59,966 nucleotides of DNA from Kitasatospora humi. Its GTDB lineage: Bacteria; Actinomycetota; Actinomycetes; Streptomycetales; Streptomycetaceae. The translations under genes were made by a program, and so were the position numbers. The notes beneath the pieces were generated by a model, which saw only the letters and a list, made by a program, of their open reading frames with translations, had not been told where the DNA came from and did not search any database. Positions within the stretch are counted from its first letter, which is position 1; every line of letters starts with the position of its first letter. Where the stretch lies: NCBI RefSeq assembly GCF_020907985.1, contig NZ_JAJJPA010000041.1, forward strand, positions 1 to 59,966, given 5' to 3'. Positions 32,226-40,652 of the stretch are shown one piece after another.

Positions 32226-33806
32226 ATGGATATGCACAGTGCTCCGGCCGCCGACGCGCCGCTTGTTCAGGTCGGCAAGGCCGACGTCACCGCCGAGGAC
32301 GTGCTCGCCGTGGCACGCGGCAACGCCCGGATCGAGCTGGGCCCCGACGCCCTCGCCGAGATGGCCGCCTCCCGGGCCCGGATCGACGCGCTGGCCGCCG
32401 AGCCGCGCCCGGTCTACGGGGTCTCCACCGGCTTCGGCGCGCTCGCCGTCCGCCACATCAGCCCGGAGCTGCGGGCCCAGCTGCAGCGTTCGCTGGTCCG
32501 CTCGCACGCGGCCGGCATGGGCCCGGCGGTGGAGCGCGAGGTCACCCGGGCGCTGATGTTCCTGCGCCTGAAGACCCTGGCCTCCGGCCGCACCGGGGTG
32601 CGCCCGCTGGTCGCCGAGACCATGGCCGCGATCCTGAACGCCGGGATCACCCCGGTGGTCCGCGAGTACGGCTCGCTCGGCTGCTCCGGCGACCTCGCGC
32701 CGCTGTCCCACTGCGCCCTGGTGCTGATGGGCGAGGGCCTGGCCTACGGCCCGGACGGCGCCGAGCGTCCGGCCGGCGAGCTGCTCGCAGAGGCCGGCAT
32801 CGCCCCGGTCGAGCTGCTGGAGAAGGAGGGCCTGGCCCTCATCAACGGCACCGACGGGATGCTCGGCATGCTGGTGATGGCCATCGCCGACCTCTCCCGG
32901 CTGTTCACCACCGCCGACATCACCGCCGCGATGACCCTGGAGGCGCTGCTCGGCACCGAGAAGGTGCTGGCGCCCGAGCTGCACGCGCCGATCCGCCCGC
33001 ACCCGGGCCAGGCGCTCAGCGCCGCCAACATGCTCGCCGTGCTGCAGGGCTCCGGGCTGACCGGCCACCACCAGGACGACGCGCCGCGCGTCCAGGACGC
33101 CTACTCGATCCGCTGCGCCCCGCAGGTGGCCGGCGCCGGCCGCGACACCCTGGCCCACGCCCGCACGGTGGCCGAGCGCGAGCTGGCCGCCTCGGTCGAC
33201 AACCCGGTGGTGCTGCCCGACGGCCGGGTGGAGTCCAACGGCAACTTCCACGGCGCCCCGGTCGCCTACGTGCTGGACTTCCTGGCCATCGCCGCCGCCG
33301 ACCTGGGCTCGATCGCCGAGCGCCGCACCGACCGGCTGCTGGACAAGGCCCGCTCGCACGGCCTGCCCGCCTTCCTGGCCGACGACCCGGGCGTGGACTC
33401 CGGGCTGATGATCGCCCAGTACACCCAGGCCGCGCTGGTCAGCGAGAACAAGCGGCTCGCCAACCCGGCCTCGGTGGACTCGATCCCGTCCTCCGCGATG
33501 CAGGAGGACCACGTCTCGATGGGCTGGTCCGCCGCCCGCAAGCTCCGCCAGGCGGTGGACAACCTCGGCCGGATCCTGGCCGTGGAGCTGACCGCCGCCG
33601 CCCGGGCGCTGGAGATCCGCGCCACCGGCTCCGAGGCCCACCTCGCGCCCGGCACCGCCGCCGCGCTCGCCGCCGCCCGCGCGGCCGGGGTCGGCGGGGC
33701 CGGCCGGGACCGCTTCCTGGCGCCGGACCTGGCCGCCGCCGAGGCCCTGGTCGCCTCCGGTGCGCTGGTCCGCGCCGTCGAGACGGTCACCGGGCCGCTG
33801 GCCTGA
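32226..33806 (+). CDS. hutH: Histidine ammonia-lyase
   Basis: A 526-residue enzyme that deaminates L-histidine to urocanate, the first step of histidine use. The MIO prosthetic group forms from Cys153-Ser154-Gly155 in GSLGCSGDLAPLSH; Cys instead of Ala at the first place is usual in Streptomyces. Other active-site landmarks are YGVSTGFGALA (catalytic Tyr), NGTDGMLGML, SIRCAPQV and the C-terminal half FLAPDLAAAEALV. MDMHSA at ATG 32226 matches the S. griseus protein start as I recall it. It stands alone, 2.6 kb from hutU, with its own promoter. Confidence 0.96.
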   Translation: MDMHSAPAADAPLVQVGKADVTAEDVLAVARGNARIELGPDALAEMAASRARIDALAAEPRPVYGVSTGFGALAVRHISPELRAQLQRSLVRSHAAGMGPAVEREVTRALMFLRLKTLASGRTGVRPLVAETMAAILNAGITPVVREYGSLGCSGDLAPLSHCALVLMGEGLAYGPDGAERPAGELLAEAGIAPVELLEKEGLALINGTDGMLGMLVMAIADLSRLFTTADITAAMTLEALLGTEKVLAPELHAPIRPHPGQALSAANMLAVLQGSGLTGHHQDDAPRVQDAYSIRCAPQVAGAGRDTLAHARTVAERELAASVDNPVVLPDGRVESNGNFHGAPVAYVLDFLAIAAADLGSIAERRTDRLLDKARSHGLPAFLADDPGVDSGLMIAQYTQAALVSENKRLANPASVDSIPSSAMQEDHVSMGWSAARKLRQAVDNLGRILAVELTAAARALEIRATGSEAHLAPGTAAALAAARAAGVGGAGRDRFLAPDLAAAEALVASGALVRAVETVTGPLA

Positions 33807-33837
33807 GACCGGGGCAGCCGCGCGGGGTGAAGGCCGT

Positions 33838-34245
33838 TCAGGCCCACTCGCTCCGCGCGGCGTCACCCATCCGGCGCTCCTCGCGCTCCAGCCGGTGGCC
33901 GAGCGCCGCCGCCAGGTTGACCCCGACGATGCCGGCCCAGGCGATCACCACGCCGAAGCCGTCCATCACGGTGATGCCGATCCCGGTCAGCGGGACCGCC
34001 AGCACCAGCGAGAAGTACGGCAGCTTGGAGCGGCCGCCCCGGAACGGGCGGTGCTGCGGGAGGCCGTCGCGGTCGCGGGCCGCGAGCCGCTCGGCGACCC
34101 GCTGCTCGACCCGGGCGTCCAACCGGGCGTCGACCCGGGCCAGGAACGAGTCCACCAGCTCGGACTCGTACTCCGGGCCCAGCTCGCGGCGGGCTTCCAG
34201 GGCGGCGTCGAGGTCACGGCGGACCTCGGAAGGCTGGGGCTGCAT
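33838..34245 (-). CDS. Small membrane protein with acidic helical N-terminus
   Basis: A 135-residue protein. Residues 1-65 form a long amphipathic, charge-rich helix (RRDLDAALEARRELG, then ARVDARLDARVEQRVAERLA) that is likely a coiled coil. Two membrane helices follow (about 73-88 LPYFSLVLAVPLTGIGI and 92-112 MDGFGVVIAWAGIVGVNLA), and a charged tail ends the protein. Similar proteins are common in streptomycetes, often close to hutH, but no function is known to me. It faces hutH, with 31 bases between the two stops. Confidence 0.72.
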   Translation of the reverse strand: MQPQPSEVRRDLDAALEARRELGPEYESELVDSFLARVDARLDARVEQRVAERLAARDRDGLPQHRPFRGGRSKLPYFSLVLAVPLTGIGITVMDGFGVVIAWAGIVGVNLAAALGHRLEREERRMGDAARSEWA

Positions 34246-34431
34246 GCCACCAGGCTGGTGCCCGCACGGCCGGGCGGTCCAGCGGGACCGGTGGCTCCCA
34301 GGGGTAAATCAGGGTCATCCCTGAGGGCACCCCGTCGTCGGCCTCATTCCGGTATACGAGAACATCATTGCCGTCCGAGCATCCGTTCCTGCACAGTCGA
34401 CCGGACGCCCACCGCCCGAAGGGACCCCACC

Positions 34432-35286
34432 ATGACCGAGCCGTCCCTGGGCCCGTCCGCCCGACTCCTCGAACTGTTCGACGGCCACCGCCTGACGCCC
34501 ACTCAGCGCCGGATCGCGCACGCCCTGGTCCGCCACGCCGCCGAGGCGCCGTTCCTGTCCAGCGTGGAGGTGGCCGAGTTGGCCGGGGTCAGCCAGCCCT
34601 CGGTCACCCGGTTCGCGGTGGCGCTCGGCTACGACGGCTACCCGGCGCTGCGCCGGCGGCTGCGCGAGCTCGGCGGTGAGCCGGCCCCGCCGGAGACCCC
34701 CACCGAGGCGGTGCGCAACGAGCACCAGCAGGCGGTGCTCGCCGAGATCGCCCATCTGCGCCGGCTCGCCGAACTGCTCGCCGACCCGGAGCCGATCGTC
34801 CGGGCCGCCCGGCTGCTGGCCGCCTCCCGCCCGCTGCCGGTGCTGGGCCTGCGGGCCGCCTCCGCCCAGGCGCGGGGCTTCGCCTACTTCGCGGCCAAGG
34901 TGCACCCCGACATCCGGCTGCTCGACGAGGGCGGCACGATGCTCGCCGACCGGATCGAGCAGGCCGCCGCGGCCGGTGCCAGTGCACTGCTCTGCTTCGC
35001 CCTGCCGCGGTACCCGCGCGAGCTGATGGACGCGCTCACGGTGGCCCGGGACTGCGGCCTGACGGTGCTCACCGTGGCCGACAGCGCCTTCGCGCCGGTG
35101 GCCAAGCTCTCCGACCTGATCCTGCCCGCCGAGGTGGGCACCGGCCTGGTCTTCGACACCGCCTGTGCGCCGATGGTGCTCGGCCGGGTGCTGCTGCAGA
35201 CGATGTGCGACGAACTGCCGGGCGCCGAGGCCCGGTTGGAGGCGATCGAGCAGTCCGCGGCGGCCCGAGGACTGTTCCTGGAGTAA
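34432..35286 (+). CDS. RpiR/MurR-family transcriptional regulator
   Basis: A 284-residue regulator. The N-terminal RpiR-type HTH runs over LTPTQRRIAHALVRHAAEAP to VAELAGVSQPSVTRFAVALGY (residues about 21-72), followed by GYPALRRRLRE. The C-terminal SIS sugar-isomerase fold (about 125-270) contains LPVLGLRAASAQARGFAYF, then ALLCFALPRYPRELMDALTVARD. SIS domains usually bind phosphosugars; here the serine of the usual SIS phosphate loop is replaced (LGLRAAS), so the ligand is unclear. ATG 34432. Divergent from the small membrane gene and 186 bases from it. It could control hut genes given its place between hutH and hutU, but nothing in sequence proves it. Confidence 0.85.
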   Translation: MTEPSLGPSARLLELFDGHRLTPTQRRIAHALVRHAAEAPFLSSVEVAELAGVSQPSVTRFAVALGYDGYPALRRRLRELGGEPAPPETPTEAVRNEHQQAVLAEIAHLRRLAELLADPEPIVRAARLLAASRPLPVLGLRAASAQARGFAYFAAKVHPDIRLLDEGGTMLADRIEQAAAAGASALLCFALPRYPRELMDALTVARDCGLTVLTVADSAFAPVAKLSDLILPAEVGTGLVFDTACAPMVLGRVLLQTMCDELPGAEARLEAIEQSAAARGLFLE

Positions 35287-35327
35287 ACCGGGCATCCCCT
35301 CGGTGGAACCAACGGGGGTGTGTCGCC

Positions 35328-35669
35328 GTGCGCGTGATCCATGAGATGAGACAGGTCGGCCGGCTCGCCTCCGGCGCCCAGGAGTGGGTCTGCCCCAGCT
35401 GCGGCCGGCGGGTCGCGCTGGCCGATCCGCCGGCACCCGCCCTCACCGTGCTGGACCCGGGCGACGAGAGCGCCGTCCACATCGGCGTCACCGCACCCGG
35501 CCGTGCCACCGCCAATCCCGGCGAGCCCTACGGCCTGGGCCCCGTCCAGGAGATCCCGCGCCCGCCCACCCTGCCGATGCTGCCCGCCGACTCCGCCCGG
35601 ACAGAGGCCGCCGACCGGGCGTGGCTGGCCGAGATCGGCATCGACTGGGGTGACGGGGAAGCTGCTTGA
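35328..35669 (+). CDS. Small CxxC protein, unknown function
   Basis: A 113-residue protein starting at GTG 35328, which follows a GGGGG site (GTG 35334 and ATG 35346 are alternatives). The N-terminal part has a single knuckle EWVCPSCGRRVAL (about 20-32); one CxxC alone would need dimerisation for zinc binding. The rest is Pro-rich and acidic with no predicted membrane segment and ends in AWLAEIGIDWGDGEAA. I recognise it as a streptomycete hypothetical family, without known role. It follows the RpiR gene by 41 bases and faces the Uma2 gene with 7 bases between their stops. Confidence 0.62.
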   Translation: MRVIHEMRQVGRLASGAQEWVCPSCGRRVALADPPAPALTVLDPGDESAVHIGVTAPGRATANPGEPYGLGPVQEIPRPPTLPMLPADSARTEAADRAWLAEIGIDWGDGEAA

Positions 35670-35676
35670 CGGTGGG

Positions 35677-36255
35677 TCAGGCGTAGCGGGGAAGGCCCTC
35701 GGTCTGCAGCTCGCCGGGTAGCGGCGGCGGCAGGGGAACCGGGTCCCCGTAGATGCCGTGCAGGACACCCTGGTAGCTGCCATCTCGAGGGTGGCTGTAG
35801 AGCGTCCACGTGCCGTGCCGTGGATCGACGGCGAGTAGCAGTGGAGCACCGGCGGTGGCGTACCACTCGGTCTTGTTGGTGATGTCCTTCGCCCGCTCCG
35901 ACTTGGAGATCACCTCCACGGCCAGTTCGGCGTCGCGCGCATCGGCGAGCCACTCGTCGTCCTCGTCCCAGTCGGTCGGAAAGACCACGAGGTCGGGAGT
36001 CGCATAGTCCTCATCGTCGTCGGGCATGGCCAGCGAGGAGACCTCGTAGGCGCCGTAGCCCTTGGGCAACCGGAGTGCGAGCTGGTCACGCAGCCTGCGC
36101 ACGGTTCCGGCGTGCTTGCCGCGCGGCGTGGGGGACATCACCAGGGTTCCTCCGATGATCTGCACACGGAGACCGGTGCTCTCCTCGATCCGCTCGGCGG
36201 CCTCGCGAAGCCGACCTGGTACCACGGGGATCGCTGTGGCCACGGTGTCCTCCAC
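35677..36255 (-). CDS. Uma2-family PD-(D/E)XK protein
   Basis: A 192-residue DUF820/Uma2 protein of the restriction-endonuclease-like fold. Markers are IIGGTLVMSPTPRGKHA, RLRDQLALRLPKGYGAYEV, the catalytic Asp in DYATPDLVVFP, ELAVEVISKSERAKDI (Glu-x-Val) and APLLLAVDPRHGTWTLYSHP. Uma2 proteins are very numerous in streptomycetes and are suspected nucleases. The start is uncertain: GTG 36255 keeps the conserved core; ATG 36393 would begin inside the hutU operator; neither has a ribosome site. Related in type to the second Uma2 gene at 41954. Confidence 0.8.
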   Translation of the reverse strand: MEDTVATAIPVVPGRLREAAERIEESTGLRVQIIGGTLVMSPTPRGKHAGTVRRLRDQLALRLPKGYGAYEVSSLAMPDDDEDYATPDLVVFPTDWDEDDEWLADARDAELAVEVISKSERAKDITNKTEWYATAGAPLLLAVDPRHGTWTLYSHPRDGSYQGVLHGIYGDPVPLPPPLPGELQTEGLPRYA

Positions 36256-36356
36256 TGTCGCGGGCTGAAGCTCGGCGATTTCAGGGTATCGCTCACGGGT
36301 GACGGGAATCGGGTGCTGATCGGACCCGCGCGGGTCTGGTCGAGCCTCGACTGATT

Positions 36357-36391
36357 GGATATATTCAGACTGCTCAATCCTGAATGAATCC
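36357..36391. promoter_or_regulatory. hutU promoter/operator inverted repeat
   Basis: GGATATATTCAG (36357-36368) and CTGAATGAATCC (36380-36391) are inverted repeats matching at 10 of 12 positions, with 11 bases between. TATATT inside the left arm is a possible -10. The ATTCAG core also occurs in the hutH promoter. The hutU ribosome site AAGGAGG follows at 36398. Confidence 0.55.
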
Positions 36392-36409
36392 ATCCGCAAG
36401 GAGGCCGCC

Positions 36410-38098
36410 ATGGCGGAGCAGCAGATCAGCGGTGCGCGCGAGGTGCGTGCGGCGCGCGGGACGGGCCTGACCGCCCAGGGCTGGCAGCAGGAGGCCGCCC
36501 TGCGGATGCTCATGAACAACCTCGATCCCGAGGTCGCCGAGCACCCGTCGAAGCTCGTCGTCTACGGCGGCACCGGCAAGGCGGCGCGGGACTGGCGGTC
36601 CTTCGACGCGATGGTGAAGACCCTGCGCGGGCTGAAGCAGGACGAGACCATGCTGGTGCAGTCCGGCCGCCCGGTCGGCGTGATGCAGACCCACGAGTGG
36701 GCGCCGCGGGTGATCCTCGCCAACTCCAACCTGGTCGGCGACTGGGCCAACTGGGAGGAGTTCCGCCGCCTGGAGAGCCTCGGGCTCACCATGTACGGCC
36801 AGATGACCGCCGGCTCCTGGATCTACATCGGCACCCAGGGCATCCTCCAGGGCACCTACGAGACCTTCGCCGCCGTCGCCAACAAGCGCTTCGGCGGCAG
36901 CCTGGAGGGCACCATCACCCTCACCGCCGGCCTCGGCGGCATGGGCGGCGCCCAGCCGCTGGCCGTCACCATGAACGGCGGCGTGGCGATCTGCGTCGAC
37001 TGCGACCCGTCCCGGATCTCCCGCCGGATCGAGCACCGCTACCTGGACGTCGAGGCGGACAACCTGGAGCACGCCCTGGAGCTGGCCACCGCCGCCCGGG
37101 ACAAGAAGCAGCCGCTCTCCATCGGCCTCCTGGGCAACGCCGCCGAGCTGTTCCCGCGGCTGCTGGCGATGGACGCGCCGATCGACATCGTCACCGACCA
37201 GACCAGCGCCCACGACCCGCTGTCCTACCTGCCGCTCGGCGTGGCCTTCGAGGACATGGCCGACTACGCGGCGAGCAAGCCGGCCGAGTTCACCCAGCGC
37301 TCGCGCGAGTCGATGGCCAAGCACGTGGAGGCGATGGTCGGCTTCCTGGACCGCGGCGCCGAGGTCTTCGACTACGGCAACTCGATCCGCGGTGAGGCCC
37401 AACTGGCGGGCTACGACCGCGCGTTCGCCTTCCCCGGCTTCGTGCCGGCGTACATCCGCCCGCTGTTCTGCGAGGGCAAGGGCCCGTTCCGCTGGGCCGC
37501 GCTCTCCGGCGACCCGCAGGACATCCACAAGACCGACAAGGCCGTGCTCGACCTCTTCCCGGAGAACGAGTCGCTGGCCCGCTGGATCAAGATGGCCCAG
37601 GAGAAGGTGCACTTCCAGGGCCTGCCGGCGCGGATCTGCTGGCTCGGCTACGGCGAGCGCGACAAGGCCGGCGAGCGGTTCAACGACATGGTGGCCGGCG
37701 GCGAGCTGTCCGCCCCGATCGTGATCGGCCGCGACCACCTGGACTGCGGCTCGGTCGCCTCCCCGTACCGCGAGACCGAGGCCATGCTGGACGGCTCCGA
37801 CGCGATCGCCGACTGGCCGCTGCTCAACGCCATGATCAACGTGGCGTCCGGCGCCTCCTGGGTGTCGATCCACCACGGCGGCGGCGTCGGCATCGGCCGC
37901 TCGATCCACGCCGGCCAGGTCACGGTGGCCGACGGCACCCCGCTGGCCGGCGAGAAGATCCGCCGGGTGCTCACCAACGACCCGGGCATGGGCGTGATCC
38001 GGCACGTGGACGCCGGCTACGACCGGGCGGGTGAGGTCGCCGCCGAGCGGGGCGTCCACATCCCCATGAACCAGCACAGCCCGATGGGCGAGCTGTGA
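36410..38098 (+). CDS. hutU: Urocanate hydratase
   Basis: A 562-residue NAD-dependent enzyme converting urocanate to 4-imidazolone-5-propionate. Family landmarks are VYGGTGKAARDWRSF, AGSWIYIGTQGILQGTYETF, the NAD-binding GLGGMGGAQPLAV and the C-terminal HHGGGVGIGRSIHAGQV, with DHLDCGSVASPYRETE containing the conserved active-site Cys region. Start ATG 36410 has AAGGAGG five bases upstream. First gene of a four-gene operon in which every junction overlaps (GTGA, 10-base, ATGA). Confidence 0.96.
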   Translation: MAEQQISGAREVRAARGTGLTAQGWQQEAALRMLMNNLDPEVAEHPSKLVVYGGTGKAARDWRSFDAMVKTLRGLKQDETMLVQSGRPVGVMQTHEWAPRVILANSNLVGDWANWEEFRRLESLGLTMYGQMTAGSWIYIGTQGILQGTYETFAAVANKRFGGSLEGTITLTAGLGGMGGAQPLAVTMNGGVAICVDCDPSRISRRIEHRYLDVEADNLEHALELATAARDKKQPLSIGLLGNAAELFPRLLAMDAPIDIVTDQTSAHDPLSYLPLGVAFEDMADYAASKPAEFTQRSRESMAKHVEAMVGFLDRGAEVFDYGNSIRGEAQLAGYDRAFAFPGFVPAYIRPLFCEGKGPFRWAALSGDPQDIHKTDKAVLDLFPENESLARWIKMAQEKVHFQGLPARICWLGYGERDKAGERFNDMVAGGELSAPIVIGRDHLDCGSVASPYRETEAMLDGSDAIADWPLLNAMINVASGASWVSIHHGGGVGIGRSIHAGQVTVADGTPLAGEKIRRVLTNDPGMGVIRHVDAGYDRAGEVAAERGVHIPMNQHSPMGEL

Positions 38099-39303
38099 CG
38101 CTGCCGAGCTTCGAGGAGATGTGGGCGGAGCTGCTCCCCGTGGGCCGCTCCGCCGCCTCCGGCGGCTACCGCCGGCACGCCTGGAACACCGCCGACGCCG
38201 AGTGCCGGGCCTGGTTCGAGCAGCAGGCCCGTTCTCGTGGCCTGACGTACGAGCGGGACCGCAACGGCAACCAGTGGGCCTGGCTGGGCGATCCGCAGGG
38301 CGAGGGGGCGATCGTCACCGGCTCGCACCTGGACTCGGTGCCGGACGGCGGCGCCTTCGACGGACCGCTGGGCGTGGTCTCGTCGTTCGCCGCCCTGGAC
38401 CGGCTGCGGGAGCGCGGGGCGCGGTTCACCAAGCCGCTGGCGATCGTCAACTTCGGGGACGAGGAGGGCGCCCGGTTCGGGGTGGCCTGCGTCGGCTCCC
38501 GGCTGAGCGCCGGCGTGCTCACCCCCGAGCAGGCCCGCGAGCTGCGCGACGCCGACGGCACCCGGCTGCCGGACGCCATGGAGCGGGCCGGTCAGGACCC
38601 GACCGCGATCGGCGCCGACGCCGAGCGGCTCGCCCGGATCGGCGCCTTCGTGGAGCTGCACGTCGAGCAGGGCCGCTACCTGACCGAGGACCGGCCGGTC
38701 GGCGTGGCGTCCGCGATCTGGCCGCACGGCCGCTGGCGGTTCGACTTCCACGGCGAGGCCAACCACGCCGGCACCACCCGGCTGGACGACCGCCACGACC
38801 CGATGCTCACCTACGCCAACACCGTGCTCGCGGCCCGCAAGAAGGCCCGGCTGGCCGGCGCGCTGGCCACCTTCGGCAAGATCGCGGTGGAGCCCAACGG
38901 CACCAACGCCATCGCCTCCCTGGTGCGCGGCTGGCTGGACTCCCGGGCCGCCGACGAGGCCACCCTCACCGAGCTGGTCGAGCAGATCCACCGGGCGGCC
39001 GCCGAGCGCGGCGAGCGGGACGGGGTCAAGGTCGAGCTGGTCCGCGAGTCCTACACCCCGGTGGTGGAGTTCGACGGACCGCTGCGCGACCGGCTGGCCC
39101 GCACCCTGCACGGCGCTCCGGTGCTGCCCACCGGTGCGGGACACGACGCCGGAATCCTGGCATCCGCCGTTCCGACCGCCATGCTGTTCGTACGTAACCC
39201 GAGCGGTGTGTCGCACTCGCCGGCCGAGCACGCCGAACTCGCCGACTGCCTGGCGGGCGTGTCGGCGCTGGCGGACGTCCTGGAGGACCTGGCATGTCAG
39301 TAG
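38095..39303 (+). CDS. M20-type amidohydrolase (allantoate amidohydrolase family)
   Basis: A 402-residue Zn peptidase-like amidohydrolase, annotated elsewhere as allantoate amidohydrolase or N-carbamoyl-amino-acid hydrolase. Metal ligands are visible in TGSHLDSVPDGGAFDGPLG (His, Asp), NFGDEEGARFG (Glu-Glu) and ELHVEQG, and the last His is in SGVSHSPAEHA. Position between hutU and hutF, with overlaps on both sides, makes histidine degradation its job. HutF releases N-formyl-L-glutamate and no HutG is present, so hydrolysis of formylglutamate (or formiminoglutamate) is the likely reaction; that is inference. Start GTG 38095, overlapping the hutU stop. Confidence 0.88.
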   Translation: MTLPSFEEMWAELLPVGRSAASGGYRRHAWNTADAECRAWFEQQARSRGLTYERDRNGNQWAWLGDPQGEGAIVTGSHLDSVPDGGAFDGPLGVVSSFAALDRLRERGARFTKPLAIVNFGDEEGARFGVACVGSRLSAGVLTPEQARELRDADGTRLPDAMERAGQDPTAIGADAERLARIGAFVELHVEQGRYLTEDRPVGVASAIWPHGRWRFDFHGEANHAGTTRLDDRHDPMLTYANTVLAARKKARLAGALATFGKIAVEPNGTNAIASLVRGWLDSRAADEATLTELVEQIHRAAAERGERDGVKVELVRESYTPVVEFDGPLRDRLARTLHGAPVLPTGAGHDAGILASAVPTAMLFVRNPSGVSHSPAEHAELADCLAGVSALADVLEDLACQ

Positions 39304-40652
39304 CGAAGACGTACTGGGCCGAGCAGGCCTGGCTGCCGCACGTCAACGGGCCGGTGGTGGAGCCGGACGTGCTGGTCGAGGTGGCCGCCGACGGCCGGAT
39401 CGCCCGGGTGGTGCCGGACAGCGGGCCCTGCCCGCCCGGCGCCGTCCGGCTGGCCGGCCTGCTGGTGCCCGGCCAGGCCAACGCCCACTCGCACGCCTTC
39501 CACCGGGCGCTGCGCGGCACCGTGCAGGTGGGCTCCGGCACCTTCTGGACCTGGCGCGACACCATGTACCGGTTCGCCGCCGCGCTCGACCCGGACAGCT
39601 ACCTGGCGCTGGCCACCGCGGTCTACGCCGAGATGGCGCTGGCCGGGATCACCGCGGTCGGCGAGTTCCACTACCTGCACCACGCCCCGGGCGGCACCCG
39701 CTACGCCGACCCGAACGCGATGGGCGAGGCGCTGATCGAGGCCGCCGCCCGGGCCGGCATCCGCATCACCTTGCTGGACACCTGCTACCTCTCGTCCGGC
39801 TTCGGCGCCGAACTGACCAAGCCACAACAGCGGTTCGGCGACGGCGACGCGGAGGCCTGGGCGCAGCGGGCCGGCGCGCTGACCCCGCGCGAGCACGCCC
39901 GGATCGGCGCGGCCATCCACTCGGTGCGCGCCGTGCCGGCCGAGCAGTTGGGCACCGTCGCGCACTGGGCGGCGATGCGCAAGGCCCCGCTGCACGTCCA
40001 CCTGTCCGAGCAGACCGCCGAGAACGACGCCTGCCTCACCGCGCACGGCGTCACCCCGACCCGGTTGCTCGCCGACCACGGGGTGCTCGGCCCGCGCACC
40101 AGCGCGGTGCACGCCACCCACCTCACCGAGGAGGACATCAAGCTGCTCTCGGACTCCTCCACGGTGATCTGCATGTGCCCGACCACCGAGCGGGACCTCG
40201 CCGACGGCATCGGCCCGGCCCGCCAACTGGCCCGCGCCGGCTGCCCGGTGACCCTGGGCAGCGACAGCCATGCGGTGATCGACCCGTTCGAGGAGGCCCG
40301 CGCGCTGGAGCTCAACGAGCGGCTGCGCACCCGCACCCGAGGGCACTGGACCGCCAACGCGCTGCTGCGGGCCGGCACCGAGGACGGGCACGCCTCGCTC
40401 GGCTGGCCCGAGGCCGGGCGGATCGAGGCCGGGGCGCTGGCCGACTTCACCGTGCTCGCACTGGACTCGGTGCGCACCGCCGGCCCAACCCCGCGGCTCG
40501 GCGTCGAGACCGCCGTCTTCGCCGCCTCGGCCGCCGACGTGCGGCACGTGGTGGTCGGCGGCCGGCAGATCGTCATCGACGGGGTGCACACCCTGGTGCC
40601 CGACGTCGCGTCGGCACTGCAGACCTCCATCTCCGCTCTGAAGGTTTCATGA
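39294..40652 (+). CDS. hutF: Formimidoylglutamate deiminase
   Basis: A 452-residue amidohydrolase converting N-formimino-L-glutamate to N-formyl-L-glutamate and ammonia. The metal site NAHSHAFHRAL (about 61-71) has the HxH, with further ligands in PLHVHLSEQ (about 230), a His in VHATHLTEEDI and Asp in TLGSDSHAVIDP. The preceding gene's end overlaps this start by 10 bases and its own stop overlaps hutI. Presence of HutF shows that this organism uses the five-step deiminase route rather than HutG formiminoglutamase. Confidence 0.93.
   Translation: MSVAKTYWAEQAWLPHVNGPVVEPDVLVEVAADGRIARVVPDSGPCPPGAVRLAGLLVPGQANAHSHAFHRALRGTVQVGSGTFWTWRDTMYRFAAALDPDSYLALATAVYAEMALAGITAVGEFHYLHHAPGGTRYADPNAMGEALIEAAARAGIRITLLDTCYLSSGFGAELTKPQQRFGDGDAEAWAQRAGALTPREHARIGAAIHSVRAVPAEQLGTVAHWAAMRKAPLHVHLSEQTAENDACLTAHGVTPTRLLADHGVLGPRTSAVHATHLTEEDIKLLSDSSTVICMCPTTERDLADGIGPARQLARAGCPVTLGSDSHAVIDPFEEARALELNERLRTRTRGHWTANALLRAGTEDGHASLGWPEAGRIEAGALADFTVLALDSVRTAGPTPRLGVETAVFAASAADVRHVVVGGRQIVIDGVHTLVPDVASALQTSISALKVS

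Noticed and set aside
36255..36393. Longer Uma2 protein starting at ATG 36393
   Set aside because: It would begin within the hutU operator and add residues unlike the family; GTG 36255 keeps the whole conserved core. Not certain.
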